A stretch of DNA of 64,000 nucleotides, from NCBI GenBank assembly GCA_036763105.1, contig JBAIYS010000002.1, positions 1 to 64,000 on the forward strand, read 5' to 3'. Position 1 is the stretch's first letter; each line of letters begins with the position of its first letter. Shown piece by piece: positions 1 through 8,476 of the stretch. The notes under the pieces were generated by a model that saw nothing but the letters and a program-made list of their open reading frames with translations, had not been told where the DNA came from and searched no databases. The DNA comes from Peptococcaceae bacterium 1198_IL3148. Lineage in GTDB: Bacteria > Bacillota > Desulfotomaculia > Desulfotomaculales > Desulfohalotomaculaceae. A program made the position numbers and the translations under genes.

Positions 1-81
1 TTCCCATACCGAACACGGAAGTTAAGCTCTGCAGGGCCGATGGTACTTGGGTTTATCCCTGGGAGAGTAGGTCGCCGCCAG
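1..81 (+). rRNA. rrf: 5S ribosomal RNA, 3' part
   Basis: The window opens inside a 5S rRNA. The conserved stretches CCGAACACGGAAGTTAAG and the closing GGGAGAGTAGGTCGCC, typical of bacterial 5S, are present. The 5' third lies outside the window, so an rRNA operon presumably precedes it. The end is set where the helix-I 3' strand stops before the terminator. Confidence 0.93.
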
Positions 82-92
82 AATTAATTTTT

Positions 93-123
93 AAACCACT
101 GGGTAGTTACCCAGTGGTTTTTT
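93..123 (+). terminator. Rho-independent terminator of the rRNA operon
   Basis: Perfect 13-bp arms AAACCACTGGGTA and TACCCAGTGGTTT around a GT loop, followed by a run of T, 12 bases after the 5S rRNA. Confidence 0.93.
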
Positions 124-208
124 GCGTCTTAATCGCTTTTAATATATCGGATCAAAGTAGCACCTCTGACTTTTTGCTAAAATATCAACTATAAACATTA
201 CAAATCCT

Positions 209-235
209 AAAACTTAAGCTTTTCTTAAGTTTTTT
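209..235 (+). terminator. Hairpin with T-tract in intergenic region
   Basis: Arms AAAACTTAAG and CTTAAGTTTT with a five-base loop and trailing T's. It lies between the rRNA terminator and the next promoter, so it may serve a gene removed by rearrangement or act as a second stop for the rRNA operon. Confidence 0.6.
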
Positions 236-264
236 GGTGTAAATTAATAATATAAAACATTTCC

Positions 265-294
265 TTGACAAACTGTAGATAAGAACAATTATAT
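265..294 (+). promoter_or_regulatory. Probable sigma-A promoter for the truncated response regulator
   Basis: TTGACA at 265-270 and TTATAT at 289-294 with an 18-base spacer, about 35 bases upstream of the GTG start at 330. Confidence 0.55.
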
Positions 295-329
295 AGCTGA
301 TGTATGCAATAGTGAAAGGGAGAAAACAA

Positions 330-776
330 GTGGAACAGAACATAAAAATTTTAGTGGTTGAAGATGATAATGATATTAATCAATTGCTATTTAGAATTAT
401 TAAAAAAAGCAATTACTTCGCACAACCTGCCTATTCTGGAACAGAAGCGTTGATCTATTTAAAAAAGCAGAAGTGGGACTTGGTTTTACTGGATTTAATG
501 CTTCCGGGTATGACCGGGGAAGAAATTCTTGCAGAACTCACTGCGAGGGGCCCTACCCCAGTCATTATCATTTCTGCTAAGAGCAAACAGCAGACAAAGA
601 TTAGTAGTTTACGATCTGGCGCAGATGATTTTATTTCAAAGCCATTTGATGTTGAAGAGGTATCGGCACGTATTGATTCTCTATTACAGAGATATAAGCA
701 TACTAATAATACAGTTAAGAGAAATGAGCTAATCCATAAAGATATTCATATTGATTTAGAAGCAATTTTGCAATGA
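330..776 (+). pseudogene. Truncated OmpR-type response regulator (receiver domain only)
   Basis: The 148-residue product is a nearly complete receiver domain: acidic pocket Glu11-Asp12-Asp13, phospho-acceptor Asp55 in LLDLMLPG, Ser82 in IISAKS and Lys104 in ISKPFD. OmpR-family regulators run to about 225 residues with a winged-helix DNA-binding domain. Here the protein ends after the first strand of that domain (ELIHKDIHIDLEA). GTG 330 is preferred over ATG 300 because AAAGGGAG lies 7 bases upstream of it. The DNA around 765-775 joins directly to the tail of an ABC permease in another frame, so an internal deletion is the likely cause. A receiver-only protein could still accept phosphate from the kinase at 901, but it cannot bind DNA in the usual way. 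Confidence 0.8.
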
Positions 777-877
777 CTAACGGTGAATTTGTAAAATCTG
801 TTATCATCGGGGGAGCAACATTAATCATCATCACTTTCTATGGAATTTTCTTTTTTAATAGAAAAGAAATTAGATAA
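773..877 (+). pseudogene. C-terminal remnant of an ABC-2 type permease
   Basis: A 34-codon frame overlaps the end of the response regulator by 4 bases. It reads as one hydrophobic helix (VIIGGATLIIITFYGIFFF) followed by NRKEIR. A last membrane helix ending in F-x-R-[KR]-[DE]-I is typical of ABC-2 permeases of the lantibiotic/bacitracin export type. I read it as the surviving 3' end of a permease gene after a deletion that removed the regulator's DNA-binding domain, the ATPase gene and most of the permease. It could still be translated as a one-helix peptide from its own ATG. The permease assignment rests on the tail only. Confidence 0.5.
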
Positions 878-900
878 TTTTTAAGAAGCGGGTGAGAGCA

Positions 901-1800
901 ATGATTTACTTGTTAATATTGATATCATTAGTGACAGTATTGTTGCTCACTCGCTTACTCACTTTAAAAAAAGAAGTAAAAAGAATAAGCAAACAGCTAC
1001 AAAACTATAACAATCGCAAAACAAACAAAAAAGTTGATATAGCACTTAATGATCAAGAAATTGAAAATCTGGGTTTGGAAATCAATAAACTTATTGATTT
1101 GCATGTGACAGAGAATAGAATGCGTGTACGTTTTGAAAATGAACAAAAGCAAGCTGTTGCCAATATATCCCATGACTTAAGAACACCATTAACTTCTATT
1201 TTGGGGTACATCCAGATGGCTGAATCGGATGATGTTACAGTTGATGAAAAGAAAGAATTATTATCTATTGCCAAACAACGAGCTAAACGACTGGAAACGT
1301 TGTTATATGATTTTTATGAGTTGAGCATTATTGAATCTACCGGTCATCATCTGAAATTTGAACAAATCAATATTAGGAATTTAACAATAGATGTAATAAT
1401 TAGCTTTTATGACCGTTTTAATGAGAAAAATATAGAACCAATCATCAACATGCCAAAAAAAGATGTTTTTATTATTGCTGACGAATCCGCAGTAACGAGA
1501 GTTATTGAAAATTTGATCTCCAATGCCATTACTCATTCAGAAGGAAATATAAGTATCAGTCTTGAGGAAAAGGATGCAACGGTTAGACTAATTGTTAAAA
1601 ATGATGCTCATGCCTTAACAGCAAAAGATGTTGACCACATCTTCGACCGATTTTATATGGCAGACCAATCCCGTTCAGGCAAAGGTACTGGGTTAGGCTT
1701 GTCCATTGTAAAAAGCATTATGGATAAAATGAACGGGATTATTACAGGGCATCTAAATAATGGGCAATTGTCAATCGTTTGTGAATGGAGAGCAGGTTAG
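901..1800 (+). CDS. Sensor histidine kinase, two-component system
   Basis: The 299-residue membrane kinase has one short N-terminal transmembrane helix (residues about 1-20), a linker coiled region, a HisKA dimerisation helix with His91 in NISHDLRTPLTSILGY, and a HATPase_c domain with an N-box (NLISNAITHS, about 203-212) and G-box (GKGTGLGLSIV, about 258-268). It has no extracellular sensor domain, like the intramembrane-sensing kinases that partner lantibiotic/bacitracin ABC exporters. ATG 901 is chosen over GTG 892 because GGTGAG sits 5 bases before it. The partner regulator upstream is truncated and the transporter genes are gone, so this is probably an orphan kinase in a decaying operon. 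Confidence 0.88.
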   Translation: MIYLLILISLVTVLLLTRLLTLKKEVKRISKQLQNYNNRKTNKKVDIALNDQEIENLGLEINKLIDLHVTENRMRVRFENEQKQAVANISHDLRTPLTSILGYIQMAESDDVTVDEKKELLSIAKQRAKRLETLLYDFYELSIIESTGHHLKFEQINIRNLTIDVIISFYDRFNEKNIEPIINMPKKDVFIIADESAVTRVIENLISNAITHSEGNISISLEEKDATVRLIVKNDAHALTAKDVDHIFDRFYMADQSRSGKGTGLGLSIVKSIMDKMNGIITGHLNNGQLSIVCEWRAG

Positions 1801-1825
1801 ATCATCTTTCTTTAGACACAACTAG

Positions 1826-2143
1826 CCATTTGTCTATTACTCGCTTTTTCTCGCTATACGGACCCATTGGGGAGGGCTAACCAAACATTATTGGGTTTTG
1901 GCAAAATGGATCGGTAACATATTGGCGATTACTTTTGGCGCCACCTATGTGCGGATTGCGATAGACAACTCACTTTCTACTAGCAATATTATCAGTGGTC
2001 TATATTCTTTACAAAATCCGGCTTACCTAGAAAGTCGTCAGTTTCTTTTCATTGGCATTGCAATAAGTATTACTATTTTATTCTTGTTAGTAGTAGTTTC
2101 TTATCTTAAACCGTGGGGAAAATCAGTAAAAGCCAGAGAGTAA
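1826..2143 (+). pseudogene. 5'-truncated integral membrane protein (DUF2269-like)
   Basis: The frame is open from 1826 but has no ATG and no ribosome binding site. The family-like segment THWGGLTKHYWVLAKW lies upstream of the only possible start, a TTG at 1898. WGL-x-[KR]-HYWVL-x-K is a recurring motif of small Firmicute membrane proteins resembling DUF2269, where it lies near the middle of the protein, so the first two helices are missing. Two further hydrophobic segments follow (about 1905-1955 and 2045-2105). I read this as a gene remnant joined to the degraded two-component locus. Confidence 0.5.
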
Positions 2144-2160
2144 CCATCCCTGGCTTTTGT
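2128..2160 (+). terminator. Rho-independent terminator
   Basis: AAAAGCCAG and CTGGCTTTT arms around a 13-base loop, overlapping the end of the membrane-protein remnant. It is near-symmetric and so could also stop minus-strand transcripts leaving the small gene at 2166-2300. Confidence 0.7.
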
Positions 2161-2165
2161 TTCTA

Positions 2166-2300
2166 TTAAGGAACCATGCCATCTGACATTTTTGCATAAT
2201 CATCGTTCCTGTACCGACTGGACTCCAATTTAGTGGACAGTTTTTTCTCTTCTTGATTGATTTTCGTCTGATTAGTGGTTTTGGTTTTACTATTTGCCAT
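2166..2300 (-). CDS. Small basic protein of 44 residues, unknown function
   Basis: A short frame with a textbook ribosome binding site (AAGGAGGTGATATAAT then ATG) begins 32 bases after the stop of the NSS transporter on the same strand. The product is hydrophilic and lysine-rich (start MANSKTKTTNQTKINQEEKK, end YAKMSDGMVP). It has no membrane helix, so it does not look like the one-helix MetS-type small subunits known for some NSS transporters. Its position as third gene of the tryptophanase operon and its strong initiation site argue that it is real. I do not recognise a family. Confidence 0.6.
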   Translation of the reverse strand: MANSKTKTTNQTKINQEEKKLSTKLESSRYRNDDYAKMSDGMVP

Positions 2301-2332
2301 ATTATATCACCTCCTTTTTAAAACCTCTAGAA

Positions 2333-3640
2333 TTAAAAGCCTCCTACAAAAACACCCATCACAAGAACAAAGATAGTTACACCGGTGAAAACATATTTAG
2401 CCCAATATTCCCACCATTTTCCTATGGGTTTTACGGCACCTTTGTTTACTTGTGCGCGGGCTTTTTCAGCACCATAAATCCAGAAAAAGACAAAGGCGGC
2501 CAGTGCGGCACCAAAAGGAACTAAGTAGATAGTGACGGTATCGGCAAATGTGCCGAATAAGTTCATGTTTAGGTCTAGTGGTAGACCTACAATGAAACCA
2601 GCAATGGCCACAACAATAGATGCCTGTCTGCGGCTTAGCTTAAAGCGGTCTTGAATGGCTTCTACTGGTACCTCCATCAGGTTGACCGCTGAAGAAATGG
2701 CCGCAAAAATTATTGCTGCAAAAAATAAGATACCAAAGAAATAACCACCGGGCATTGCAGCAAAAACGTGGGGAATAACAATAAATAGTAGGGGTGGGCC
2801 TGCCTGTGGATCCAAGTTAAAGGCAAAGGCTGAAGGAATTACCACAAAAGCAGCCAGCAATGAAGCAATGGTGGTCCATATAGCAGTGTGTATGGCCGAA
2901 GAAGGGATATCCTCTGTCTCCCTCAAATAACTACCATATACCAGCATGGCTGCACCACCTAGGGCCACTGTAAAGAAGGCCTGCCCCAAGGCCATCACCC
3001 AAGTAATGGGGTCGGCTAGTTTTGACCAATCGGGTACCGTAAGAAATGCAATGCCCTTTGTAACTCCGGGTAAGGTTAGGACCCTGATCAATAGGATCAA
3101 TAAAATAATGAATAGCCCGGGCATCATAATTTTATTGGCTTTTTCAATACCGCCGGAAATCCCTTTCATTATAATAGCCATGGTCAGGACCAGGGCCAAG
3201 AAATGCCAGATAATACTGGGAGATTGACCTGCGAAGGAACCAAAATATTGTCCGGGATCGATCTGGTCAAATCCAGTTAAAGCCAAAACAAAATAACGCA
3301 GTATCCAGCCACAAACAATTAGGTAAAAGACGAAAACACCGGAAACACCCAATACCGGAAGGATTCCTAGGGCGGCACCGTAGTTTTTACCCTTTTCTTT
3401 TAAGACACTTTCAAAGGCACTAATGGCTCCGGATTGTCGACTACGACCAAAGGCAAATTCGCCCATTAGTCCAGTAACCGCTAAGGCAAAGGTAAAGATT
3501 AAATAGGGCACTAAAAACGCCGCACCACCAAAGGCACCAATCCGATAGGGAAACATCCAAATGGAGCCAAGGCCCATGGCAGCACCAACACTGGCTAAGA
3601 TAAAACCAGTTTTGCTGGACCAAGCATCACGTTCTGCCAT
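2333..3640 (-). CDS. Sodium-dependent NSS-family transporter, probable tryptophan importer
   Basis: The 435-residue polytopic membrane protein opens with DAWSSKTGFILASVGAAMGL and continues GSIWMFPY, the Na+/substrate-binding first helix of the neurotransmitter:sodium symporter (SNF/LeuT) family. About eleven hydrophobic segments follow, fitting bacterial NSS proteins of 430-510 residues. An AAAGGAGGT site precedes the ATG. It lies 79 bases downstream of tryptophanase on the same strand. An NSS protein beside tryptophanase is the arrangement of the Symbiobacterium TnaT tryptophan transporter, so tryptophan uptake coupled to Na+ is the best guess. The substrate itself is inferred, not visible in the sequence. 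Confidence 0.88.
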   Translation of the reverse strand: MAERDAWSSKTGFILASVGAAMGLGSIWMFPYRIGAFGGAAFLVPYLIFTFALAVTGLMGEFAFGRSRQSGAISAFESVLKEKGKNYGAALGILPVLGVSGVFVFYLIVCGWILRYFVLALTGFDQIDPGQYFGSFAGQSPSIIWHFLALVLTMAIIMKGISGGIEKANKIMMPGLFIILLILLIRVLTLPGVTKGIAFLTVPDWSKLADPITWVMALGQAFFTVALGGAAMLVYGSYLRETEDIPSSAIHTAIWTTIASLLAAFVVIPSAFAFNLDPQAGPPLLFIVIPHVFAAMPGGYFFGILFFAAIIFAAISSAVNLMEVPVEAIQDRFKLSRRQASIVVAIAGFIVGLPLDLNMNLFGTFADTVTIYLVPFGAALAAFVFFWIYGAEKARAQVNKGAVKPIGKWWEYWAKYVFTGVTIFVLVMGVFVGGF

Positions 3641-3719
3641 AGGAGAAACCTCCTTTATTGTAAAAAATTTACAACAGCCTCCACCAGCAGCTTTTAAATT
3701 CCTGCCGGTGATAGGAGTA

Positions 3720-5108
3720 TTACTGTACAGGCTTTAAGCGTGCCAAGAAGTGGCGCAGAACCGGTGGTTCGTAGGTAAACTCTAAACCTTTTAAAGAATT
3801 TACTTTTTCCTTAACACGGATGAGGCCATCTGCGATGACATCCATGTGACTATAGGTATAGGTGCGGCGCGGAATGGTTAACCGCAGCAATTCCATGGGG
3901 GACTCCAAGTTTTCCTTTGTATCTGGGTCTCTACCCAGCAGAAAAGAGCCTATCTCCACTGAGCGCACACCGGATTCTAAATACAATGCGTTGGCTAAGG
4001 ATTGGGCAGGGAATTGATAATAGGGGATATGAGGTAACATTTTTTTAGCATCCACAAATACTGCATGTCCACCGGTAGGGGATTGGAAAGGTATGCCGCC
4101 TTCCTTGAGCTTTTCTCCCAGATAAGCAACTTGGTTGATGCGGTATTCCAGATAGCTCATATCCATACCTTCGTATAAGCCACGGGCTAAGGCTTCCATG
4201 TCGCGACCTGCTAGACCACCATAGGTAGCAAATCCTTCCATGGGAACACATCTAGCCCGGCAGGCGTTGAATAATTCTTCATCATCTTTGAAGGCTAGCA
4301 CACCACCGATGTTCACAATGGCGTCTTTCTTTGCGCTCATGGTAAAACCATCTGCATAACTGAACATTTCTTTAGCGATTTCCTTAATAGGCTTGTCGGC
4401 ATAGCCTTCTTCACGTTTTTTGATAAAGTATGCGTTTTCGTAAGCCCGGGCAGCGTCAATAAATACCCGAAGGCCGTATTTTTTGGCGACCTCACTGGTT
4501 TGACGAATGTTTTCCATAGATACGGGCTGGCCACCAGCACTGTTGCAGGTAATGGTGATGATTACAGCAGCTACATTCTCGGGGCCTTTTTCTTTAATGG
4601 TGGCTTCTAGACGTTCAATGTCCATGTTACCTTTGAAGGGGTGATATTTCTCAGTATCAAAGGCATCTTCAATCACGCAGTTTATTGCTCGACCACCAGC
4701 CATTTCCACATGACCCTTGGTGGTATCAAAGTGCATGTTGCTAATAAAGTAATCGCCAGGTTTTTTAATAACTATAGGGAATAAAACCTGCTCGGCACCT
4801 CGGCCTTGGTGAGTGGGTATGGTGTATTTATAACCAAAAATATCTTCCACGGCATTTCTTAAGTTGTGGTAGTTTCTACTGCCAGAGTAGGCTTCATCAC
4901 CCAACATCAGCCCGGCCCACTGGTTATCGCTCATAGCCCCGGTACCGCTGTCTGTTAGCAAGTCGATATAGACTTCATCGCTGTTGAGTAAAAATAAGTT
5001 GTAGCCGGCACGTTCCAGAGCCTTTTCTCGTTCTTCACGAGTAATCATTTTTATGGGCTCAACCATTTTAATTCGGAAAGGTTCTGGTACAATTTTAACT
5101 GCACACAT
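3720..5108 (-). CDS. tnaA: Tryptophanase (tryptophan indole-lyase)
   Basis: A PLP-dependent beta-eliminating lyase of 462 residues that splits L-tryptophan into indole, pyruvate and ammonia in the cytosol. The PLP lysine lies in [15 protein letters not shown]. Tryptophanase and tyrosine phenol-lyase are close relatives. Here FDTTKGH and [15 protein letters not shown] match tryptophanase, while tyrosine phenol-lyase has an Arg in the corresponding SMERG segment. The rest ([27 protein letters not shown]) fits both. ATG 5108 is preferred over the upstream TTG 5132 because AAGGGGG precedes it and the family N-terminus (EPFRIK) starts soon after. It heads an operon with the NSS transporter. Tryptophanase activity is the better call but a mixed specificity is not excluded. 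Confidence 0.9.
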   Translation of the reverse strand: MCAVKIVPEPFRIKMVEPIKMITREEREKALERAGYNLFLLNSDEVYIDLLTDSGTGAMSDNQWAGLMLGDEAYSGSRNYHNLRNAVEDIFGYKYTIPTHQGRGAEQVLFPIVIKKPGDYFISNMHFDTTKGHVEMAGGRAINCVIEDAFDTEKYHPFKGNMDIERLEATIKEKGPENVAAVIITITCNSAGGQPVSMENIRQTSEVAKKYGLRVFIDAARAYENAYFIKKREEGYADKPIKEIAKEMFSYADGFTMSAKKDAIVNIGGVLAFKDDEELFNACRARCVPMEGFATYGGLAGRDMEALARGLYEGMDMSYLEYRINQVAYLGEKLKEGGIPFQSPTGGHAVFVDAKKMLPHIPYYQFPAQSLANALYLESGVRSVEIGSFLLGRDPDTKENLESPMELLRLTIPRRTYTYSHMDVIADGLIRVKEKVNSLKGLEFTYEPPVLRHFLARLKPVQ

Positions 5109-5127
5109 AGCAAAAAATTCCCCCTTA

Positions 5128-5143
5128 TACAAATTTGTAATTA
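5128..5143. promoter_or_regulatory. Palindrome upstream of tnaA
   Basis: The perfect palindrome TACAAATTTGTA (5128-5139) overlaps TGTAATT (5137-5143) just before the tnaA ribosome binding site. The same TGTAATT/AATTACA words flank the padR transcription start, so one regulator, possibly the PadR protein, may touch both promoters. This is weak evidence from motif sharing only. Confidence 0.3.
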
Positions 5144-5236
5144 GTCTTTCATACTAAATGTTTTTTAACCAAACAAATTATGGTAACAAAACAGGCCCCT
5201 TATAATTGGACTGCAAATTGATATGACAACTAATGG

Positions 5237-5294
5237 TTGACTAGACAGAGGTATGGTTTTATAATTACACCTAGATATACGATGCATTGTAATT
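5237..5294 (+). promoter_or_regulatory. padR promoter with inverted repeat
   Basis: TTGACT (5237-5242), a 17-base spacer and TATAAT (5260-5265) form a strong sigma-A promoter. The arms AATTACA (5263-5269) and TGTAATT (5288-5294) overlap the -10 box and the probable start site. That position suits an autorepressor site for the PadR protein encoded 26 bases downstream. Confidence 0.6.
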
Positions 5295-5319
5295 CGATAA
5301 TGAAAAGGTGATAACTTAC

Positions 5320-5661
5320 ATGAAAGTCAACAAAGAATTGCTAAAAGGCAGTACCGTCATTTTGATACTTAAATTACTTGATCGCAAGCCAATGTACGGC
5401 TATGAAATGATTAAAGAAATTGAAGTTGCCTCTGGCGGGGTATTTGCCTTTAAGGAAGGCACACTTTATCCCATTTTGCACTCTTTAGAGGCGGATGACA
5501 TGGTGGAAGCTTATTGGTCGGACGCTAATGGAGGTCGCAAAAGGAAGTATTACCGAATAACTGAAAAGGGGCGGGCTCAGCTTGAAGAAAAGTGCCATGA
5601 ATGGGTGATGTTTCGCTCAGCAGTAGATAAAATTCTGGGGGAGGCAATTGTATGTCGTTAG
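5320..5661 (+). CDS. PadR-family transcriptional regulator
   Basis: The 113-residue protein is a compact winged helix with the PadR hallmark MYGYEMIKEIE followed by FAFKEGTLYPILHSLEADD and the wing GGRKRKYYRITEKG. ATG 5320 follows AAGGTGATA; the GTG at 5308 would place the start inside that site. It overlaps the next gene by 10 bases, so the two are co-translated. In Firmicutes such PadR genes commonly precede membrane proteins with a permease-prefix domain and act as their repressors. Confidence 0.92.
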   Translation: MKVNKELLKGSTVILILKLLDRKPMYGYEMIKEIEVASGGVFAFKEGTLYPILHSLEADDMVEAYWSDANGGRKRKYYRITEKGRAQLEEKCHEWVMFRSAVDKILGEAIVCR

Positions 5662-6659
5662 CACAGAACCCTAAGGTTCAAGAATATTTGAATAACGTTT
5701 GTATCCAGATTAAGTTTGGTGAGGTGCATCAGCAAATAAAGCTAGAACTACTGGCCCATATTGAGGATTGTGTAATGGAGTACACGGCTGAAGGTGTGCC
5801 GGAGCAGCGAGCCATAGAAATGGCCATCAGCAGAATGGGTGATTCGATGGCATTGGGCAAACAACTCCACAAAGCCCACCAACCGGCCACAAATTGGCCG
5901 TTATTGGCAATTGTTTCAATGTTGGCGGTGGCAGGTATCTTTTTTAACAAAGATTGGGCCAAACCCAGTTGGTTTGCCACTTCTGTTTTGCTATTGTTAG
6001 TACCTAATATCTTTTATGTTGTTAGTAATTCGTGGTCTTCAGCAGTTATCTATACAATGGTATTTTTAGTGCTTATGTCACTGGCTGGTGTCAGCAAAAA
6101 ACAGCTTATAGGTGTTACTTTAATACCGATTGTTATATTTACTTTGGCCATCACTACCGCGCCCCATAAATTGAATAGATTGCTAGCCTTTATCAACCCT
6201 TACCATGACTCGACCGGTAGTGGGTATATCTATATCCAATCCATTGAGACCATAAAATCGGCTGGGTTATGGGGGCAAGGGTTTAACTTTGCCGGTAATT
6301 TACCAGAACTGCACACCGACTTAATCTTTTCTTATTTAGTGTATACCTTTGGTTGGCTTGGCGGTGCAGTGGTGGTTCTGTTAGCACTGGCCTTAATTGT
6401 TAAAATGATTAGTGTGGTTAAACAGATCAAAGATGGTTTTGGCAGATTGTTGGTTAGCGGACTAACTAGCATCCTGGCACTGCACTTTATTTGGAATATA
6501 TTAATGACGTTAGGCTATGCACCGATAAGCGGCATCGGTTTACCTTTCTTTAGCTATGGTGGCTCCCAAACAGTAATTAACATGGCCATGATGGGTATAG
6601 TTTTAAGTGTATACCGCAGAAAAAATTTGCGAACCAGCACCAATCCTAAACAAGGGTAA
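5652..6659 (+). CDS. Short SEDS-family (FtsW/RodA/SpoVE-like) membrane protein with permease-prefix domain
   Basis: Of 335 residues, about 1-75 are a soluble helical permease-prefix domain (repeated leucines and EYTAEGVPEQRAIEMAISRM). The rest holds around seven hydrophobic helices. SEDS glycosyltransferase signatures are present: RLLAFINPYHDSTGSGY, HTDLIFSY (221-228, including the catalytic-type Asp) and GIGLPFFSYGG (about 298-308). Classical FtsW/RodA have ten helices; here the first three are replaced by the soluble domain. It follows padR with overlap and an AGG-rich site. It probably polymerises peptidoglycan under a condition sensed by PadR, but could be a regulatory homologue. Confidence 0.85.
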   Translation: MSLAQNPKVQEYLNNVCIQIKFGEVHQQIKLELLAHIEDCVMEYTAEGVPEQRAIEMAISRMGDSMALGKQLHKAHQPATNWPLLAIVSMLAVAGIFFNKDWAKPSWFATSVLLLLVPNIFYVVSNSWSSAVIYTMVFLVLMSLAGVSKKQLIGVTLIPIVIFTLAITTAPHKLNRLLAFINPYHDSTGSGYIYIQSIETIKSAGLWGQGFNFAGNLPELHTDLIFSYLVYTFGWLGGAVVVLLALALIVKMISVVKQIKDGFGRLLVSGLTSILALHFIWNILMTLGYAPISGIGLPFFSYGGSQTVINMAMMGIVLSVYRRKNLRTSTNPKQG

Positions 6660-6686
6660 GACAAGGGGACAGGTCCCTTGTCTTAC
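6656..6686. repeat. Palindromic GGGACAGGTCCC element, copy 1
   Basis: Perfect 12-bp arms GTAAGACAAGGG and CCCTTGTCTTAC around GACAGGT. The left arm contains the stop codon of the SEDS gene. There is no clear T-tract. It shares GGGGACAGGTCCCTTGTCTT with the reverse complement of the copy at 8477-8505, so it belongs to a dispersed palindromic family and may also stop transcripts from both sides. Confidence 0.75.
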
Positions 6687-6689
6687 TAT

Positions 6690-8336
6690 TTAGGGCCAAT
6701 GGGGCAGGTGGTTTCCTTCACTGCTTGAAATTTGCTTATTTGTATTTATAGTAGCTGCTATATTTCTTAGATGCTGAGCTATTGTTAGATAAGAATTAAT
6801 CAAATCTAAAAATATTGCGCTAATGTTTTTGGCTTCTTTACTGCTATTTTTTAATCTTACAAAATGACTTATTCTATATCGGAACTCCATATCTGAAATA
6901 TCATCATATAGCAATTGGGCATGATTGATCAGAGAAGTATTATTGGTAAGTAAGATATTGTTAACATAATGGTGTAGTTGGATCACCTTTTGTTGCATAT
7001 GGGCAATCTCTTGATGACCATCTTTGGAAAAATCATTCATGTTAGCATGCTTACTTTCAGCTAGATAAACGATATTTTTTTCCACTACGTCCCCGATATG
7101 CTCGTAATCACTAACAATATTTTCAAAACTCATACAACATTCAATATCCTCTTGACATTTGGAATTTCGCATTAGCTTAGTTAAATAGTTATTGGTAGCC
7201 TTAGATAGTAAATCTATTTCATCTTCAATTTTAAGTAATTTTTCAACAGTTTCAGAATCATACTTTTTAAACAATTGGTCACAATGCATAATGATATAGA
7301 TAGATTTATCGGAAATTCGAATAATTTCCTTTAATGCCATCCCAATAGCTAATGAAGGAGTAGTGATTAGTTGTTCATCTAAGTATTTTGGTTTAACCTC
7401 TATATTTTGCTTTGAACGATCTGGTATGAGTTTTACCATCAATTTTGCAAATTGCTCAGTAATGGGTAAAAACATTATAGCCAGTGCGATATTATATAAA
7501 GTGTGAACATTTGCCACCTGAAAGTCCAGAGAATTGGGCGTTAACCAACAAATAAAACTGGCAAAGGGCTTAACAAGGGGCAATAGAACCAAAACACCAA
7601 TTAAGCGAAAGAAAAAATGAGACAACGCTGCTCGTTGAGATTCCTTGGTTGAACCAAAACTGGAAAGAATGGCGGTAAAGGATGTGCCTACGTTTGCACC
7701 AAAAACTAAATAAATCGCCGATTGCAATGTTACTAAATGATGCATAGCTAACACCATTATAATGCCAATGGCTGCAGCACTACTATGAATTAAAAAAGTA
7801 AAAAATGATGCAAAAATAATGGCCAGTAGCGGTTGATTACTAATAGTGGCCAAACAATTGACAAAAATTGGAGCATCCCTTAGTGGCTCCATGGCATTGG
7901 TCATAAATTTTAAGCCTAAAAACAACATGCCGAAACCAATTACGGCTTGGCCAATTGTTTTTGTGGACTGATTTTTAGCAAATACCACTACCGCACCACC
8001 AATGCCAATAATGGGTAATGCTAACTTGGTGACATTTAAAGCTAACAATTGTGCAGTTATAGAGGTGCCTATACCAGCACCTAAAACCACAGGAAAAGTA
8101 ATTATAGAGGCGTTGGTTAACCCCACTAAGATAACGCTAGTGGCAGTACTGCTTTGAAAAATAATAGTAACTATAATACCAACTAACAAACCAACTAAAC
8201 GATTTTTGGTAAGTGTACTAAGGATAGTGCGCAACTTGTCGCCGGCAATGGTTTTTAAGCCTTCACTCATTATATATAAACCATAGAGCAATAAACCCAT
8301 ACCACCCAACAAATATAACACTGTAACTCGCCACAT
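6690..8336 (-). CDS. Na+/phosphate cotransporter family protein with PhoU-like domain
   Basis: The 548-residue protein has two inverted membrane repeats marked by QSSTATS (61-67) and HSSAAA (about 175), the two QSS-type signatures of the Na/Pi-II (NptA/PNaS) family. A cytoplasmic helical PhoU-like part follows from about residue 340. The family imports phosphate with sodium or exports anions. ATG 8336 follows AGGGGTGA at a good distance; the in-frame GTG 8372 has none. It is flanked by two copies of a palindromic repeat in opposite orientation and has no operon partner. Confidence 0.9.
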   Translation of the reverse strand: MWRVTVLYLLGGMGLLLYGLYIMSEGLKTIAGDKLRTILSTLTKNRLVGLLVGIIVTIIFQSSTATSVILVGLTNASIITFPVVLGAGIGTSITAQLLALNVTKLALPIIGIGGAVVVFAKNQSTKTIGQAVIGFGMLFLGLKFMTNAMEPLRDAPIFVNCLATISNQPLLAIIFASFFTFLIHSSAAAIGIIMVLAMHHLVTLQSAIYLVFGANVGTSFTAILSSFGSTKESQRAALSHFFFRLIGVLVLLPLVKPFASFICWLTPNSLDFQVANVHTLYNIALAIMFLPITEQFAKLMVKLIPDRSKQNIEVKPKYLDEQLITTPSLAIGMALKEIIRISDKSIYIIMHCDQLFKKYDSETVEKLLKIEDEIDLLSKATNNYLTKLMRNSKCQEDIECCMSFENIVSDYEHIGDVVEKNIVYLAESKHANMNDFSKDGHQEIAHMQQKVIQLHHYVNNILLTNNTSLINHAQLLYDDISDMEFRYRISHFVRLKNSSKEAKNISAIFLDLINSYLTIAQHLRNIAATINTNKQISSSEGNHLPHWP

Positions 8337-8476
8337 ATCAGTCACCCCTATAAACATTGTAATTTTTTTCACTAATTAAATCAATAATGCTGATAAAAAA
8401 ATTTTAGGATATTAAAATTAGTTTGTTAGCCTTTAGCGTTCTACAGTGTTTATATTTTGTAATGGGGGCATAGGAA

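Noticed and set aside
5109-5236. A TnaC-like leader peptide upstream of tnaA
   Set aside because: Only a three-codon frame (ATG AAA GAC stop) is present; no Trp codon, and no obvious Rho-type leader.
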